In this document: positions 26,791 to 35,475 of the stretch, piece after piece
Numbering within the stretch: position 1 is the stretch's first letter
How the letters are laid out: each line of letters opens with the position of its first letter
Source: DASSUW01 sp963844205
Lineage (GTDB): Bacteria > Actinomycetota > Thermoleophilia > Solirubrobacterales > Solirubrobacteraceae
NCBI GenBank assembly: GCA_963844205.1
Contig: CAWJNK010000014.1
Span: 1,488,001-1,552,000, forward strand
Length of the DNA: 64,000 nt
Direction of reading: 5' to 3'
Made by a program: the position numbers and the translations under genes
The notes under the pieces: model-generated
The model's input: only the letters and a program-made list of their open reading frames with translations
What the model was told of the DNA's origin: nothing
Databases searched by the model: none

Positions 26791-26882
26791 CGCGTAGAGG
26801 CGATCAGCGGCCACGCTGATGTGGCGGCGGACGGCGGCGCATAGCGTCGCAGGAGTCCCCAACGACGCTCAAGGAGCTCGAG

Positions 26883-27527
26883 ATGCGTGCAACGCAGAAG
26901 GCCGCCATCGCGCTGATCGCCGGGGCGATCATCCACGCCACCGCCGGCATCGTCGGTCAGCTCGTGCAGGCGTCGACGCTGGTGAGCGACGATCAGTTCT
27001 CGTACCCCTGGACGAGCGCCGAGCTCGTCGCGGTCTCCCTGGCCGAGGCCGTCGCCTTCGCCCTCGGCCTCGTCGGCCTCGCCGGCCTCCGCGCCAGCGG
27101 CGTCGCGGGACCCGCGCGCGCCGCGCGCACGGGCCTCGGCGTCGCCCTCGCGGGCAGCGCGCTCTTCGTCGGCGCGGAGCTTGCGTCGATCGCCGTGCGC
27201 CACCAGGCCCTGGACGACGGGGCGGCCGTCGCCGTGGGCGCCGTCTTCGGGCTCGCCACGCTCCTGCTCGGCGCCGGTCTGGCTGCCGCGGGCGTCGCCG
27301 CCCGCCGCGCGCGGCTCTGGGAGGGCTGGCGGCCGACGGCCCTGCTCGTCTGCGGCCTGTGGACGCTCGCCTTGCTCGGGATCGTAGTCACGCCGCTGAT
27401 GCCGCTCGGCGTCACCGTCATGGGGCTGCTTCAGGTCGCGATCGGGGCCGGGCTCCTCACCCGCCCGACCCCGGTTGGCGGCGCGGTCCCGCCTCCGAGC
27501 GCCACCGCCTCGATCGCTCTGCGGTGA
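26883..27527 (+). CDS. Multi-pass membrane protein of unknown function
   Basis: A protein of 214 residues with about six hydrophobic helices, for example AAIALIAGAIIHATAGIVGQ, AVAFALGLVGLAGLRASG and GVALAGSALFVGAELASIA. The ribosome binding site is GGAGCTCGAG just before the ATG. I do not recognise a family with certainty; the spacing resembles small actinobacterial integral membrane proteins controlled by nearby two-component systems. It follows the response regulator by 92 bp. Its 3' end overlaps the convergent oxidoreductase gene by 71 bp, an unusually long tail-to-tail overlap. Confidence 0.7.
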   Translation: MRATQKAAIALIAGAIIHATAGIVGQLVQASTLVSDDQFSYPWTSAELVAVSLAEAVAFALGLVGLAGLRASGVAGPARAARTGLGVALAGSALFVGAELASIAVRHQALDDGAAVAVGAVFGLATLLLGAGLAAAGVAARRARLWEGWRPTALLVCGLWTLALLGIVVTPLMPLGVTVMGLLQVAIGAGLLTRPTPVGGAVPPPSATASIALR

Positions 27528-28314
27528 CCGGCGCGGTTCGGGCGGCCAGGAACTCCTCCCAGGTCCGCCGGCCGACGGCGCGGTCCGGCGCGAGGTTGGC
27601 GCCGTCGCGGAACGCGCGCGCGGCCTTACCCGGGAGCCGGACCGGGACGAGCGCGCGGTGCTTGCCGGTCGCCAGCAGGTAGCTGCGGACCAGGGTGCGC
27701 ATCTCGTACGTGCGCGGGCCGCCGAGGTCCGGGACGAGCCCGGCGGGTTCGCCGAGCGCGAGATGCACGAGCCGCGCCGCGACCTCGGCACCGTCGACGG
27801 GCTGGAGCCGGACCCCGGCCGGGACGGGGACGACCGGGAGCCTGGACATCTGGCTCACGGTCGTCAGGGTCAGCTCGTGAAACTGGGTGGCGCGCAGCGT
27901 CGTCCACGGCAGGCCGGACTCGGCGATCGCCCGCTCGGCGCCCAGCTTGGACGCGAAGTAGCCGAACATGGCTCGGTCGACGGCGCTCACGACCGGCACG
28001 CGGTCGGCGCCGACGACCGAGATGTGCACCAGGCGGTGCGCCTTCGTCGCGGCGGCGACCAGGTTCCGCGCCTTGACCTCGTCGCCCTTCGTGCTGCCCG
28101 CGAGGTGGAGGATCGTCTCGACGCCGTCGACCGCGGCCTCGATGCCCTCGCCGGTCGCGAGGTCGCCGGCCGCGTACGCGACCCCGTTCTCGGCCGGGTG
28201 GTCGTGGCGGCTGAGCACTCGTACGCTGAGGCCGGCGTCGCGCAGGCGGGGGACGACGAGGCGTCCGAGCGTGCCGGTGCCTCCGGTGACCAGAATCGGT
28301 GTTGTGGTGTCCAT
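27457..28314 (-). CDS. NAD(P)-binding NmrA-like oxidoreductase/epimerase
   Basis: This SDR-fold enzyme of the atypical NmrA/epimerase group has its nucleotide-binding motif at the N-terminus: ILVTGGTGTLGRLVVPRLRD. Other segments are RNLVAAATKAHRLVHISVVG and LPWTTLRATQFHEL, normal for this group. It has 285 residues with a basic tail (ERSRRWRSEAGPRRQPGSGG) that overlaps the convergent gene. It is divergent from an ECF41-type sigma factor only 30 bp away. ECF41 sigma factors are usually adjacent to COE genes (carboxymuconolactone decarboxylases, oxidoreductases or epimerases), so this is the probable target gene. Confidence 0.82.
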   Translation of the reverse strand: MDTTTPILVTGGTGTLGRLVVPRLRDAGLSVRVLSRHDHPAENGVAYAAGDLATGEGIEAAVDGVETILHLAGSTKGDEVKARNLVAAATKAHRLVHISVVGADRVPVVSAVDRAMFGYFASKLGAERAIAESGLPWTTLRATQFHELTLTTVSQMSRLPVVPVPAGVRLQPVDGAEVAARLVHLALGEPAGLVPDLGGPRTYEMRTLVRSYLLATGKHRALVPVRLPGKAARAFRDGANLAPDRAVGRRTWEEFLAARTAPVTAERSRRWRSEAGPRRQPGSGG

Positions 28315-28323
28315 GCTGAGTCA

Positions 28324-28350
28324 GACGGCCGGCGCGAGGGGAATGTGACC
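28324..28350 (-). promoter_or_regulatory. Probable ECF41 target promoter for the NmrA-like gene
   Basis: On the minus strand, GGTCACA (28350-28344), a 16-bp gap and CGTC (28327-28324) match the reported ECF41 pattern TGTCACA...CGTC with one mismatch. The expected transcription start would fall only a few bases before the oxidoreductase ATG at 28314. The -35 part overlaps the start of the sigma factor gene. The consensus is from memory of published ECF41 work; the match is direct. Confidence 0.6.
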
Positions 28351-29190
28351 GAGTTGGCATTCGAGGAGCACCGCGGGCGCCTGCGTGCGGTCGCGTACCG
28401 GATTCTGGGCTCCCCGAGCGAGGCCGATGACGCCGTGCAGGAGGCCTGGCTCCGGTTCAACCGCTCGGACACCAGCGGCGTCGACAACCTCGGCGCCTGG
28501 CTCACGACGGTGGTCTCGCGGGTGTGCCTCGACATGCTGCAGGCGCGGCGATCGCGACCGGCCGTCGCGGCGGACTTCCCCGAGGAGGCCGTGGAGCCGG
28601 GCGAGTCCGATCCCGAATCCGAGGCGCTGCTCGCGGACTCGATCGGCCTGGCGCTGCTGGTCGTCCTCGACACACTGGCGCCCGCCGAGCGCGTCGCGTT
28701 CGTGTTGCACGACGTGTTCGCGATCCCGTTCGACCAGATCGCCCCGATCGTCGATCGCAGCACGCCCGCCACCCGCCAGCTCGCCAGCCGCGCCCGGGCG
28801 CGGGTCCAGCGGCGCGATGCGCCCGGCCAGTCGGACCGCCTCCGCCAGGCCGCGCTCGTCGACGCCTTCCTCGCCGCCGCTCGAGGCGGCGACTTCGATG
28901 CCCTGCTGGAGGTCCTGGATCCGGACGTCGTACTGCGAGCGGACGAGACCGCGGTTGAGCTCGGCGCCGCCGCGGAGGCCCGCGGCGCCGAGCCCGTCGC
29001 TGAGTTCTCACGCTTCGCTCGCGGCGCGCGGCGAGCGCTGGTCGCCGGAGCCGCCGCCGCGGCCTGGGTCCCGGGCGGCCAGCTGCGGGTCGTCTACGAC
29101 TTCACCGTCGCCGGCGACCGCATCGCCGCGATCGACCTCGTCGCCGACCCGGATCGCCTCGCCACCCTCGACCTCGTCGTTCTCGACTGA
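28345..29190 (+). CDS. sigJ: ECF41-family RNA polymerase sigma factor, SigJ-like
   Basis: A sigma-70 family factor of 281 residues. Region 2 reads AYRILGSPSEADDAVQEAWL near residue 20. Region 4 reads FVLHDVFAIPFDQIAPIVDR followed by STPATRQLASRARARVQ. A C-terminal SnoaL/NTF2-like extension of about 110 residues starts near AALVDAFLAAARGGDFDALL, as in the ECF41 group, where it regulates activity in place of an anti-sigma factor. The glycine-rich DGGGKV motif I would expect is replaced by ADETAVELGAAAEA. Start GTG at 28345 is preferred by alignment. It is divergent from the NmrA-like gene, which it probably controls. Confidence 0.87.
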   Translation: MTELAFEEHRGRLRAVAYRILGSPSEADDAVQEAWLRFNRSDTSGVDNLGAWLTTVVSRVCLDMLQARRSRPAVAADFPEEAVEPGESDPESEALLADSIGLALLVVLDTLAPAERVAFVLHDVFAIPFDQIAPIVDRSTPATRQLASRARARVQRRDAPGQSDRLRQAALVDAFLAAARGGDFDALLEVLDPDVVLRADETAVELGAAAEARGAEPVAEFSRFARGARRALVAGAAAAAWVPGGQLRVVYDFTVAGDRIAAIDLVADPDRLATLDLVVLD

Positions 29191-29241
29191 TCGGCGCGGC
29201 CGGGGGCGGCGACAGCGCACCCCCGGCCGTGCGTCGTGGCG

Positions 29242-29390
29242 TTACAGCGGGAACGTCTGCTGCAGGACCACGGCGCCGCCCTGCGAGACGGTGATGGTCG
29301 CCGACGTGAAGGTCAGGTCGGTGATCTGCGCCGTCCAGTTGTTGCTCGGGCAGCCCGCCTGCGCAGGCGTCGGCTGGCCCCATGTGGTCG
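29242..29390 (-). other. Possible C-terminal coding fragment before the propeller gene remnant
   Basis: In one minus frame the last about 45 codons read like real protein: TPAQAGCPSNNWTAQITDLT then FTSATITVSQGGAVVLQQTF, with a normal stop at 29242. The upstream part of this frame is out of frame with the SBBP gene. It could be the end of that gene after another frameshift, or the tail of a lost gene. No start or domain can be assigned. Confidence 0.3.
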
Positions 29391-29419
29391 ACGCCGTCGC
29401 GGACCGGCGTCGATTTTCA

Positions 29420-30707
29420 CTACGGCGCGATCCGCACGAGCGCAGCGTCGAACTGTCCGGGGCCCGGGCTCGTGCCGGCCGGCTCGGCCAGCGTGCCGCC
29501 CGGGTCGGGCGCGGACGCGTCGGCGAGCGGCGTTGTCGGCATCGTGACGATGCCTCGCGCCCTGGAGGTCTTCCCCGGCGCGCCCAGGAACGAGAACGGT
29601 GCCGTCTCCGCGGTCGCGGCGAGCGGGATCGTCCCTCCCGGCCCGACGGCGACGCCGTCGCCGTGATCGATGCCCGGTCCACCCCAGGTGTTGCTGTCGA
29701 TCGCTTTGCCGTCGGCGCTCATGTGGAGCAGGAACGCGTCGTCGCTGCCGACGCCGTAGCTGTTGCTGTCGCCGGACCACAGCACCGTTTCGTCCGCGGC
29801 GACCGCCACGCCGCTCGAGACGTCCCCGCTGCGACCGCCCCACACACGGTCCCACGCGAGGCTGCCGTCGGAGGCGAACTTGACGAGCAGGGCGTCGACG
29901 ATGACCTTGCGCTCGCTGGCCTGGATCGCGCCCGCGACGTGGATCGATCCGTCACCGCCCACCGCGAGGCCGCCGCGGGCGTCCGCCACCTCGGCGGCCG
30001 AATACGCGCGCTGCCACACCAGAGCGCCAGCATCGGTGAGCGTGAGCACCACCACGTCGAACTCGCCCGGGACTCCCTCCCTGCTGGCAACTCCGGCGAC
30101 GGCGATCGTGCCGTCGGCGCGGACGGCGACGCCCTGGGCGGTTCCACCCTCGCGGATCTTCTGCCACGCCAGCCCGCCGTCGGGCGTGAACTTCAGGACG
30201 AACAGATGCGACCCGAAGCTCGACGTCCCGCCGACGACGTAGATCGAGCCGTCGCCGGCGACCGCCACCGCCTCGCCGCTCTCATTTCCGCTTCCGCCCC
30301 AGCGTCGCTGCCACAACAGGGCGCCGTCCGAGGAGAGCTTCAGAGCACCGCGTCGCCCCCGACGCCCTGCGTGGATCCGGTGACGTACACGGACCCGTCG
30401 GCCGCGACGGCGACGTCATTCGCCTGGTCGGTGCCGAACTGCACGGGCGCCTCCCACGTGCGCTGCCAGATCAGCGACCCGTCAGCTGCTGCGAACTTGA
30501 TGACGAAGATCGTCGGCGCGCTCGTCCCGAAGCTCGTCGTGAATCCAGCGACATAGGTGCTGCCGTCGGAGCGCCGACTGCGGCGTCGCCGACGACCTCG
30601 CTCGCCGCACCTCCCCAGGTGGTCTCGGAGACGAGCGTCGCCGCGTGTGCCGGCGCCGCCGCCGCCACCAGAATCACCAGTCCCAGTGCCCACGTGATGC
30701 GGCTCAT
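29420..30707 (-). pseudogene. Secreted SBBP-repeat propeller protein, two frameshifts
   Basis: A Sec-exported repeat protein. The start ATG at 30707 gives MSRITWALGLVILVAAAAPA then HAATLVSETTWGG, a clear signal peptide and the first repeat. The frame breaks near 30565 (continuing as GSTYVAGFTTSFGTS) and again near 30348 (continuing as LKLSSDGALLWQRRWGGSG). Each corresponds to one missing base. About six blades of the SBBP type follow, each with a VAVAGDGSIYVVGGT-like strand and a WQRxWGG-like turn. Corrected length is about 430 residues. Ligand unknown. It is divergent from the 612-aa nucleotidyltransferase-like gene. Confidence 0.62.
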
Positions 30708-30860
30708 GGTCTCCCCCAGACCTCGAGTTGCCAGCGCCAGTGGTCATACGCGGCGACCGTGGAGGCGGTTCGATGAAGTGGCTGGGTGCCCCGTCACCCT
30801 TGACGCCAGCCTCGGCGCAGTCGAGAGTCAGCGCAGAGAATCGCTCGAGAGGGAGACCAG

Positions 30861-32699
30861 GTGCGCGCGCACGTCCAGCGGCCCGATCATCGGCGGGGCA
30901 CTCGTGCAGACGAGATCGAGCTTTCGACCATCCGAGGACCGTTCCCCGGCGCGACGTCGGTACTCGACCTTCAACGCCAGGTCGGCAACCGGGCGGTGAC
31001 AGCGCTCATCGGCGGGGCGCGGCTCCAGCGCATGTTCCTCGAGAGCGGCGCCGCGGAGGCCGCGTTCGGCTCTGGTTTCCTCGATGCCCACCTCGACGAG
31101 CGGCTGCCCGAGATCAATTCGCTGATCGCGCGACTGCCCGACGAGCCGCGCGCGTGGATGGAGGGCCTCAAACTCGAGATAAAGCTCAGCCTGCTCCACC
31201 AGGTCGGCGACCGCGGCGACGCGGACATCGTCGTGCGGATCTGCACCGCGCTCGTCCAGCGGCCACCGGTCGGGTATCCGGACCTGTCCGACGGTGCGAC
31301 GTGTTGGCGCTTCCTACTCGAGATGGCGAGGCCGGACGCCATCCCGAAGGACCTCGGGATGCTCGGCAGGCTGCCCGAGTGGGTCGCGAAACTGAAGAAG
31401 ATCTATGAGGACGCGGACGTCCGAGCGCTGGAGCGTGACCTCGAGGGCTTCCACCGCGCCACCGAGGCGGGGCGCAGGCATCTCGCGGACGTCCGCTCCT
31501 TCGTAGGCAAGCCGGAAGTGGCGTCGGGCGAGGGCGACCCACGCGCCGTGATGAAGTTCCTCACGAACGAGCTCACGGCCTGGTTGCTCACCGTCTACCG
31601 AGGGGCCGCCTCGAGTCTCGGGCTGACCGACTACGTGCTCATGGCGGTCGGGTCAGTCGGGCGCGAGGAGATGTTCCCCAGGTCGGACGTCGACTACACC
31701 GTCCTCGTCAACGCGCTCACCGCGAAGGTGAGCGCCGTCGACGCAGTGATCGCCCTCCAACTGAAGCTGATGGGCGAGCCGGAGCTCGACCCGATCGGCA
31801 AGGGCACGGCACAGGACGTCGCCACCGAGCACGTGGTCACCAAGCGCGACGTCCTGTTGGACGCCCGGACCTTGCACGCGGAGGGCGCCGGCGGAACCCA
31901 GCTCGAGAAGACCTACTACGAGACCCGGCACCGTGAGCTGGGACAGGAGGCACGACGGCTGGAGATCGCCACGGCCTTGATCGACACCGAGAGCACGAAG
32001 TTCTCGCCCAAGAGCGACTATCTGAGGTGGGACGACAAGGACGTGAAGAAGGGCCTGCTGCGCCTCCCGACGTTCACGACGCGCAACCTCGGCTTCTACT
32101 ACGGCCGCGAGATCGAGCAGCTCAACGTCTGGGACCGCGTCGCGGACCTCGTCGAGCAGAAGATCCTGTCCAAGGAGCTCGGGCAGCGGATCATCAAGGT
32201 CGTCAACTTCGCCTCCAACCTGCGTATCAAGCTCCACAACTTCTACAAATCCGAGAACGACACCTTCCGCCTGCGGGAAGACGCAGAGTCAGACGCCGAC
32301 TACAAGGGCTATGTCCTCGCGCCCTGGGAGGAGAAGGAATACAAGGAGTGCGTCGCTGTCAACGAGGACCTGTACCGGCGGTCCCAGGCGTTCACCCTCC
32401 CTCGGTCGATGACGCTCGCGAAGCTGCGCGAGGGCGCGACCGAGGAGTCCGCGACCGACGCCATGGGCACCGGGGTGTATCGCGACACGATCGTGCGCTC
32501 GACCACGATGAAGCTCGCCGACGGGCGAGTCGCGATCCTCAGGGAGCAGATCCTCGACACCCCGGAGCGCCTGGTCATTGGCCGCCGGGTGGAGCTCGCG
32601 GGAGTGGACTACACCGTGCAGCCGGACGGAGTGCTCAAGGGGGAAGGGGGCAAGCGCATCTACATCCCCTCCCAGGACAACCCGTTCGCCTTACCCTGA
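30861..32699 (+). CDS. LQR-motif protein with nucleotidyltransferase-like core
   Basis: A large soluble protein, 612 residues. Near residue 36 is LDLQRQVGNRAVTALIGG, a short motif that I associate with N-termini of actinobacterial exported effector-like proteins, often near DUF4157 proteins and contractile injection systems. From about residue 264, GSVGREEMFPRSDVDYTVLV fits the nucleotidyltransferase GS...D-x-D signature of the DUF294/GlnD-like fold, with both aspartates present. A third region (about 480-612) is unrecognised and ends GGKRIYIPSQDNPFALP. There is no signal peptide. GTG at 30861 follows GAGAGGGAGACC, a good ribosome binding site. The gene ends 49 bp before the integration site. 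No injection-system genes are in the window, so an effector role is inference. Confidence 0.65.
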   Translation: MRAHVQRPDHRRGTRADEIELSTIRGPFPGATSVLDLQRQVGNRAVTALIGGARLQRMFLESGAAEAAFGSGFLDAHLDERLPEINSLIARLPDEPRAWMEGLKLEIKLSLLHQVGDRGDADIVVRICTALVQRPPVGYPDLSDGATCWRFLLEMARPDAIPKDLGMLGRLPEWVAKLKKIYEDADVRALERDLEGFHRATEAGRRHLADVRSFVGKPEVASGEGDPRAVMKFLTNELTAWLLTVYRGAASSLGLTDYVLMAVGSVGREEMFPRSDVDYTVLVNALTAKVSAVDAVIALQLKLMGEPELDPIGKGTAQDVATEHVVTKRDVLLDARTLHAEGAGGTQLEKTYYETRHRELGQEARRLEIATALIDTESTKFSPKSDYLRWDDKDVKKGLLRLPTFTTRNLGFYYGREIEQLNVWDRVADLVEQKILSKELGQRIIKVVNFASNLRIKLHNFYKSENDTFRLREDAESDADYKGYVLAPWEEKEYKECVAVNEDLYRRSQAFTLPRSMTLAKLREGATEESATDAMGTGVYRDTIVRSTTMKLADGRVAILREQILDTPERLVIGRRVELAGVDYTVQPDGVLKGEGGKRIYIPSQDNPFALP

Positions 32700-32747
32700 G
32701 CGCCGGTCGCGGCCGGGCTCGCGGTGTTTGGTGTGGGCCGGATTGGT

Positions 32748-32791
32748 AGTGGGCGGTGCCCGGCTCGAACGGGCGACCTCCTGCTCGTAAG
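32748..32791. repeat. Left attachment repeat (tRNA-Val 3' half)
   Basis: This 44-bp segment begins AGTGGGCGGTGCCCGGCTCG. It repeats the 3' half of tRNA-Val at 55392-55435 with one C/T difference next to the anticodon position, and is immediately followed by unrelated DNA. The integrase gene stop lies 56 bp away. It is therefore the left boundary of an integrated element. It is not a functional tRNA because the 5' half is missing. Confidence 0.85.
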
Positions 32792-32847
32792 TTGCGCGCG
32801 AGGGCCTGCCGCCTACTGCGGTCCGAATAGAAACTCCTGCAAAGCGC

Positions 32848-34230
32848 CTACTTCTGCGCCTGGTCGCCGTTCGCGTTCTGCCGTCGGCTGCCGCCCACTG
32901 CTTCCATACGCGCTTCCATACGCGCGCGCAGCTTGTCCTCGAAGTGTGCACGGTAGATGGCCCGTGTGACGTTCGAGTTGCGATGACGCAGGAGGTCCCG
33001 CGCCTCTTCGGCGTCGTCGCAGTCCATGGCCGCCGTGTGGCGGAGCGCGTGGAAGTCGGGGAGCGGCGACAGCTCGCGGCGCGGCACGCGCCGCATAACG
33101 AACGCTCCGTCTGCGTTGACGACGAGCTCGCCCCGCTCGTCGTGCTCGTACAACTCGGGGAAGGTCGGTCGTCCATCGCCGTCGCGGGCGCGCTCCTGGG
33201 CGCGACACAGCGCGCGCAGAACGTTGCGCTGGCTGACCGCTCGACCCGACTTCGACGCGAACACGAATGCGCGCGGTCCGGTGGAGACGCAGCGCGCCTT
33301 GTGCTCGAGCAGCATGAGCGCCGTCGCTCGCGGCAGCGGCAGCGTTGCCTTCGACTCTTCCGTCTTGAGCGGCACTCGGTTGCCGCGACGATCCACCTGG
33401 TGGCTGAACGTGATCGTCGCCTTGCTCGGGTCGGTCAGGTTCAGGTTCTCCCACCACAGAGCCAGCAGCTCGCTCTCGCGGCCGCCGACGACCGCGGCGA
33501 GCCGGAACAGCGTGGTCCATGGCTCGCGCGAGGCGGCCAAGGTCCGCGCGAGCTCGTCGCCCTCGTAGATGCGCCGCTCCGGAGCATCGCTCGGCTTCGG
33601 TCGCTCGCCCTTCTCGAGCAGACCGATCGGGTTCTCGCCTCGCCAGCCGCAGTGCCGCCGAGCGAACTTGAACACTCGGTTGACCACCTTCAGCACGCCG
33701 ACGATGGTCCACTCAGCAAGGCCTTGCGCCCGCAGCTCTCGAACGAGCCTCGCGACGTCGCCGACATCGATACCGTCCATGCGACGCCCGCCCCAGCGCG
33801 GGCGAAGATGATTGTCAACCGCGTTGCGGTAGATCGCTCTCGTAGCCGGCCGCAACTGCGCAACCTGCTCGGCGAGCCAGCGATCCGCTGCGTCGCCAAA
33901 CCGAAGCCGCGGGCTTGGCAGTACTCGCTCGCCCTTGCCCTTCGCTCCCAGGATCGAATCCCGCTCGGCGCGGGCGGCCGTGATCGTCTCGAAGGGACCG
34001 GCCCATCGCTGCTTGCCCGCACTGTCGCGGTACCCGATCTCGAGCTTGCCGTCCCGACGCCAGTGGAGGTTCCGGTTGTTCGGGCCCGCAACGCGTACGC
34101 GGCGAACCGGCTTGCGGCGAGCGTCGTGCGGCCAGGGGTTAGGGCGGCCCGTCGCCATGCGATCGACCACCTCGCAGGAGGAACCTCCCCGTCGCGGCCG
34201 CTCAGCGGGCTCGCCTGCTCGCGAGCTCAT
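32848..34230 (-). CDS. int: Tyrosine recombinase (site-specific integrase)
   Basis: This integrase cuts and joins the att sites of the element, 460 residues. ATG at 34230 overlaps the xis stop by ATGA. An N-terminal arm-binding region (WRRDGKLEIGYRDSAGKQRW) leads to the SAM-like core-binding domain around LAEQVAQLRPATRAIYRNAV. The catalytic domain has the first Arg in RLAAVVGGRESELLALWWEN, HALRHTAAM with His-x-x-Arg, and the nucleophile Tyr in HRNSNVTRAIYRAHFEDKLR. All key residues are present. The last codons contain two 12-bp copies of GCTTCCATACGC (plus strand), possibly arm sites. The gene ends 56 bp from the left att repeat. Confidence 0.92.
   Translation of the reverse strand: MSSRAGEPAERPRRGGSSCEVVDRMATGRPNPWPHDARRKPVRRVRVAGPNNRNLHWRRDGKLEIGYRDSAGKQRWAGPFETITAARAERDSILGAKGKGERVLPSPRLRFGDAADRWLAEQVAQLRPATRAIYRNAVDNHLRPRWGGRRMDGIDVGDVARLVRELRAQGLAEWTIVGVLKVVNRVFKFARRHCGWRGENPIGLLEKGERPKPSDAPERRIYEGDELARTLAASREPWTTLFRLAAVVGGRESELLALWWENLNLTDPSKATITFSHQVDRRGNRVPLKTEESKATLPLPRATALMLLEHKARCVSTGPRAFVFASKSGRAVSQRNVLRALCRAQERARDGDGRPTFPELYEHDERGELVVNADGAFVMRRVPRRELSPLPDFHALRHTAAMDCDDAEEARDLLRHRNSNVTRAIYRAHFEDKLRARMEARMEAVGGSRRQNANGDQAQK
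32900..32923. repeat. Tandem GCTTCCATACGC repeats near the left att site
   Basis: Two exact adjacent 12-bp copies, GCTTCCATACGC, lie inside the 3' end of the integrase gene, about 110 bp inside the left att repeat. An identical copy with three relatives occurs at 55218-55324 beside the right att repeat. Clustered short repeats on both sides of the core fit arm-type integrase binding sites, an inference from position. Confidence 0.45.
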
Positions 34231-34535
34231 CCTCTCACCGCCATCACCGCGCCTCGTCGCCAGGCGTCCAGCTCGGATCGCCGGAACCAGCATTTGGCGC
34301 CCGGCCTCTCTTGCTCGAACGGGATCGCCCGAGCTGCCGTGAGCTTGTGGAGCGCGTTCGCCGATATGCCGAGATACTCCGCCGCCTGCCGCGTGCTGAA
34401 CCATCGGTCCTCGTCGGCGGCTCCTGACCGCGGCAAGAACGGCGCGAGCCGTGCCGCGAGTTCGGCGAGCGCATCGTCGTCGAGTTGGGCGAGCAACGCT
34501 GCGGCAAGGGTCATCGGCCCGTGGGATCGCTCCAA
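34227..34535 (-). CDS. xis: Excisionase-like helix-turn-helix protein
   Basis: A DNA-binding protein of 102 residues typical of recombination directionality factors. The MerR/HTH_17-type segment STRQAAEYLGISANALHKLT is near residue 47, followed by the wing residues KCWFRRSELDAWRR. It should bend DNA at the att site and favour excision by the integrase. Its stop overlaps the integrase ATG (ATGA), so the two are translated together. ATG at 34535 or a second ATG (MTLAAALLAQLDDDALAELA) could be the true start. Confidence 0.8.
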   Translation of the reverse strand: MERSHGPMTLAAALLAQLDDDALAELAARLAPFLPRSGAADEDRWFSTRQAAEYLGISANALHKLTAARAIPFEQERPGAKCWFRRSELDAWRRGAVMAVRG

Positions 34536-34734
34536 CCCTCGCTCGCCAGCGGTCGGTTGGCGTCGCTAACGGAGTCCCCACGGCGACTGGCTCGTCCACA
34601 TCAAGGAGGAGATCGAGCAGCAAAATGCGCGTCTCCTCGAGGACCGCGCTCCAGGCGGCGCGGAGCAGCGCGTTCGCGAGGTCCCGTCGTTCGGCTGGGT
34701 GAAGCGTGTCGAGCTCGATGGAGAGTTGTGTCAC
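34536..34734 (-). CDS. Possible small helical protein before xis
   Basis: From ATG at 34734, MTQLSIELDTLHPAERRDLA continues as a helical, leucine-rich stretch (LLLDLLLDVDEPVAVGTPL) with good coding character for about 55 residues. The same frame stays open far into the xis gene, so no natural stop follows. The gene may be frameshifted, or fused to xis in the intact form. No family is recognised. The end coordinate is where coding character appears to fade. Confidence 0.35.
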
Positions 34735-34774
34735 GTCGCAACTCCGCGGAGCGCAGGTAAGGCGAGCATCTCAC

Positions 34775-35398
34775 TCATGAAGAGGCTCGGCGGCGCGTCT
34801 TGGCCCCCGCTTCTCGCAGCTCTTCGAGGCGGATCCGGGCGCGGGCCTTGCGCAGGTGCTTGCTGACGTTCGTGTAGGAGCGCCCGCCGGTGAGCTTGGC
34901 GATCTCGCGGTAGGTGAAGCCCGCGACACGGAGCACGAGGTCCTGGCGCTGTCGCGGCGGCAACTCGGCCAGGCGCTCCAGCGCGCGGCGCGCCTCGAGC
35001 GTGTCGTCAATCGTGACGCGGTCGGCGATGACGGCGTCCCAGCATTCACTGTGGTCGAGGTCCTCGAGGTGCGGGGTGCGGTGGATGCGGCTGAGGCGGT
35101 AGGCCTCGTGGATGGCGACGACGCGCAGCCAGGTGAAGATCGCGGCGCGCTCGGGCTGGGTGCGCAGCATGATCGTCCAGGCGGTCTGGCAGGCGTCTTC
35201 GATCAGATCGCGCGGGGCGTTGACGGCGCGGGCGACGGCGCGCTGGAGGTTGCGGTGATGGCGGCGGTAGAGCGCGTCCTCGTCGCCGCGGGGCGGTGCA
35301 GGTGCGGGGGTGGTGATCACGGCGGGCTCCGTTCGGTCAGGGCTGCTTGCGCCCCGCCTTGCGGGCGATGCCGGCCGGGGCGCGGCCCACGGGCGCAC
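34775..35398 (-). CDS. ECF-like sigma factor in the element
   Basis: A sigma-70 family protein of up to 207 residues. The N-terminal 25 residues are proline- and arginine-rich and probably not translated; a GTG start near 35320 (VITTPAPAPPRGDEDALYRR) is more likely. Region 2 includes RDLIEDACQTAWTIMLRTQP and ATFxWLRVVA-like FTWLRVVAIHEAYRLSR. Region 4 is LPPRQRQDLVLRVAGFTYRE then IAKLTGGRSYTNVSKHLRKA. Genes of this kind recur in actinobacterial integrative elements, where they may switch on element genes. No anti-sigma gene is adjacent. Confidence 0.75.
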   Translation of the reverse strand: MRPWAAPRPASPARRGASSPDRTEPAVITTPAPAPPRGDEDALYRRHHRNLQRAVARAVNAPRDLIEDACQTAWTIMLRTQPERAAIFTWLRVVAIHEAYRLSRIHRTPHLEDLDHSECWDAVIADRVTIDDTLEARRALERLAELPPRQRQDLVLRVAGFTYREIAKLTGGRSYTNVSKHLRKARARIRLEELREAGAKTRRRASS

Positions 35399-35475
35399 CA
35401 GACCGTGGACGGGCCGGCTCGCCCGACACTTGGTGCAGCAAGCAGCCGCAACGCGCCGGAACCCGCAGCTCGGGC

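Noticed and set aside
30861..32699. A nearby contractile injection system or DUF4157 gene to go with the LQR-motif proteins
   Set aside because: No sheath, tube, baseplate or AAA+ loading ATPase genes are visible in the window; only the effector-like motif is supported.
32749..32830. A tRNA gene near 32.75 kb
   Set aside because: Only the 3' half of tRNA-Val matches; the D-arm and 5' acceptor are absent, so it is an attachment repeat.
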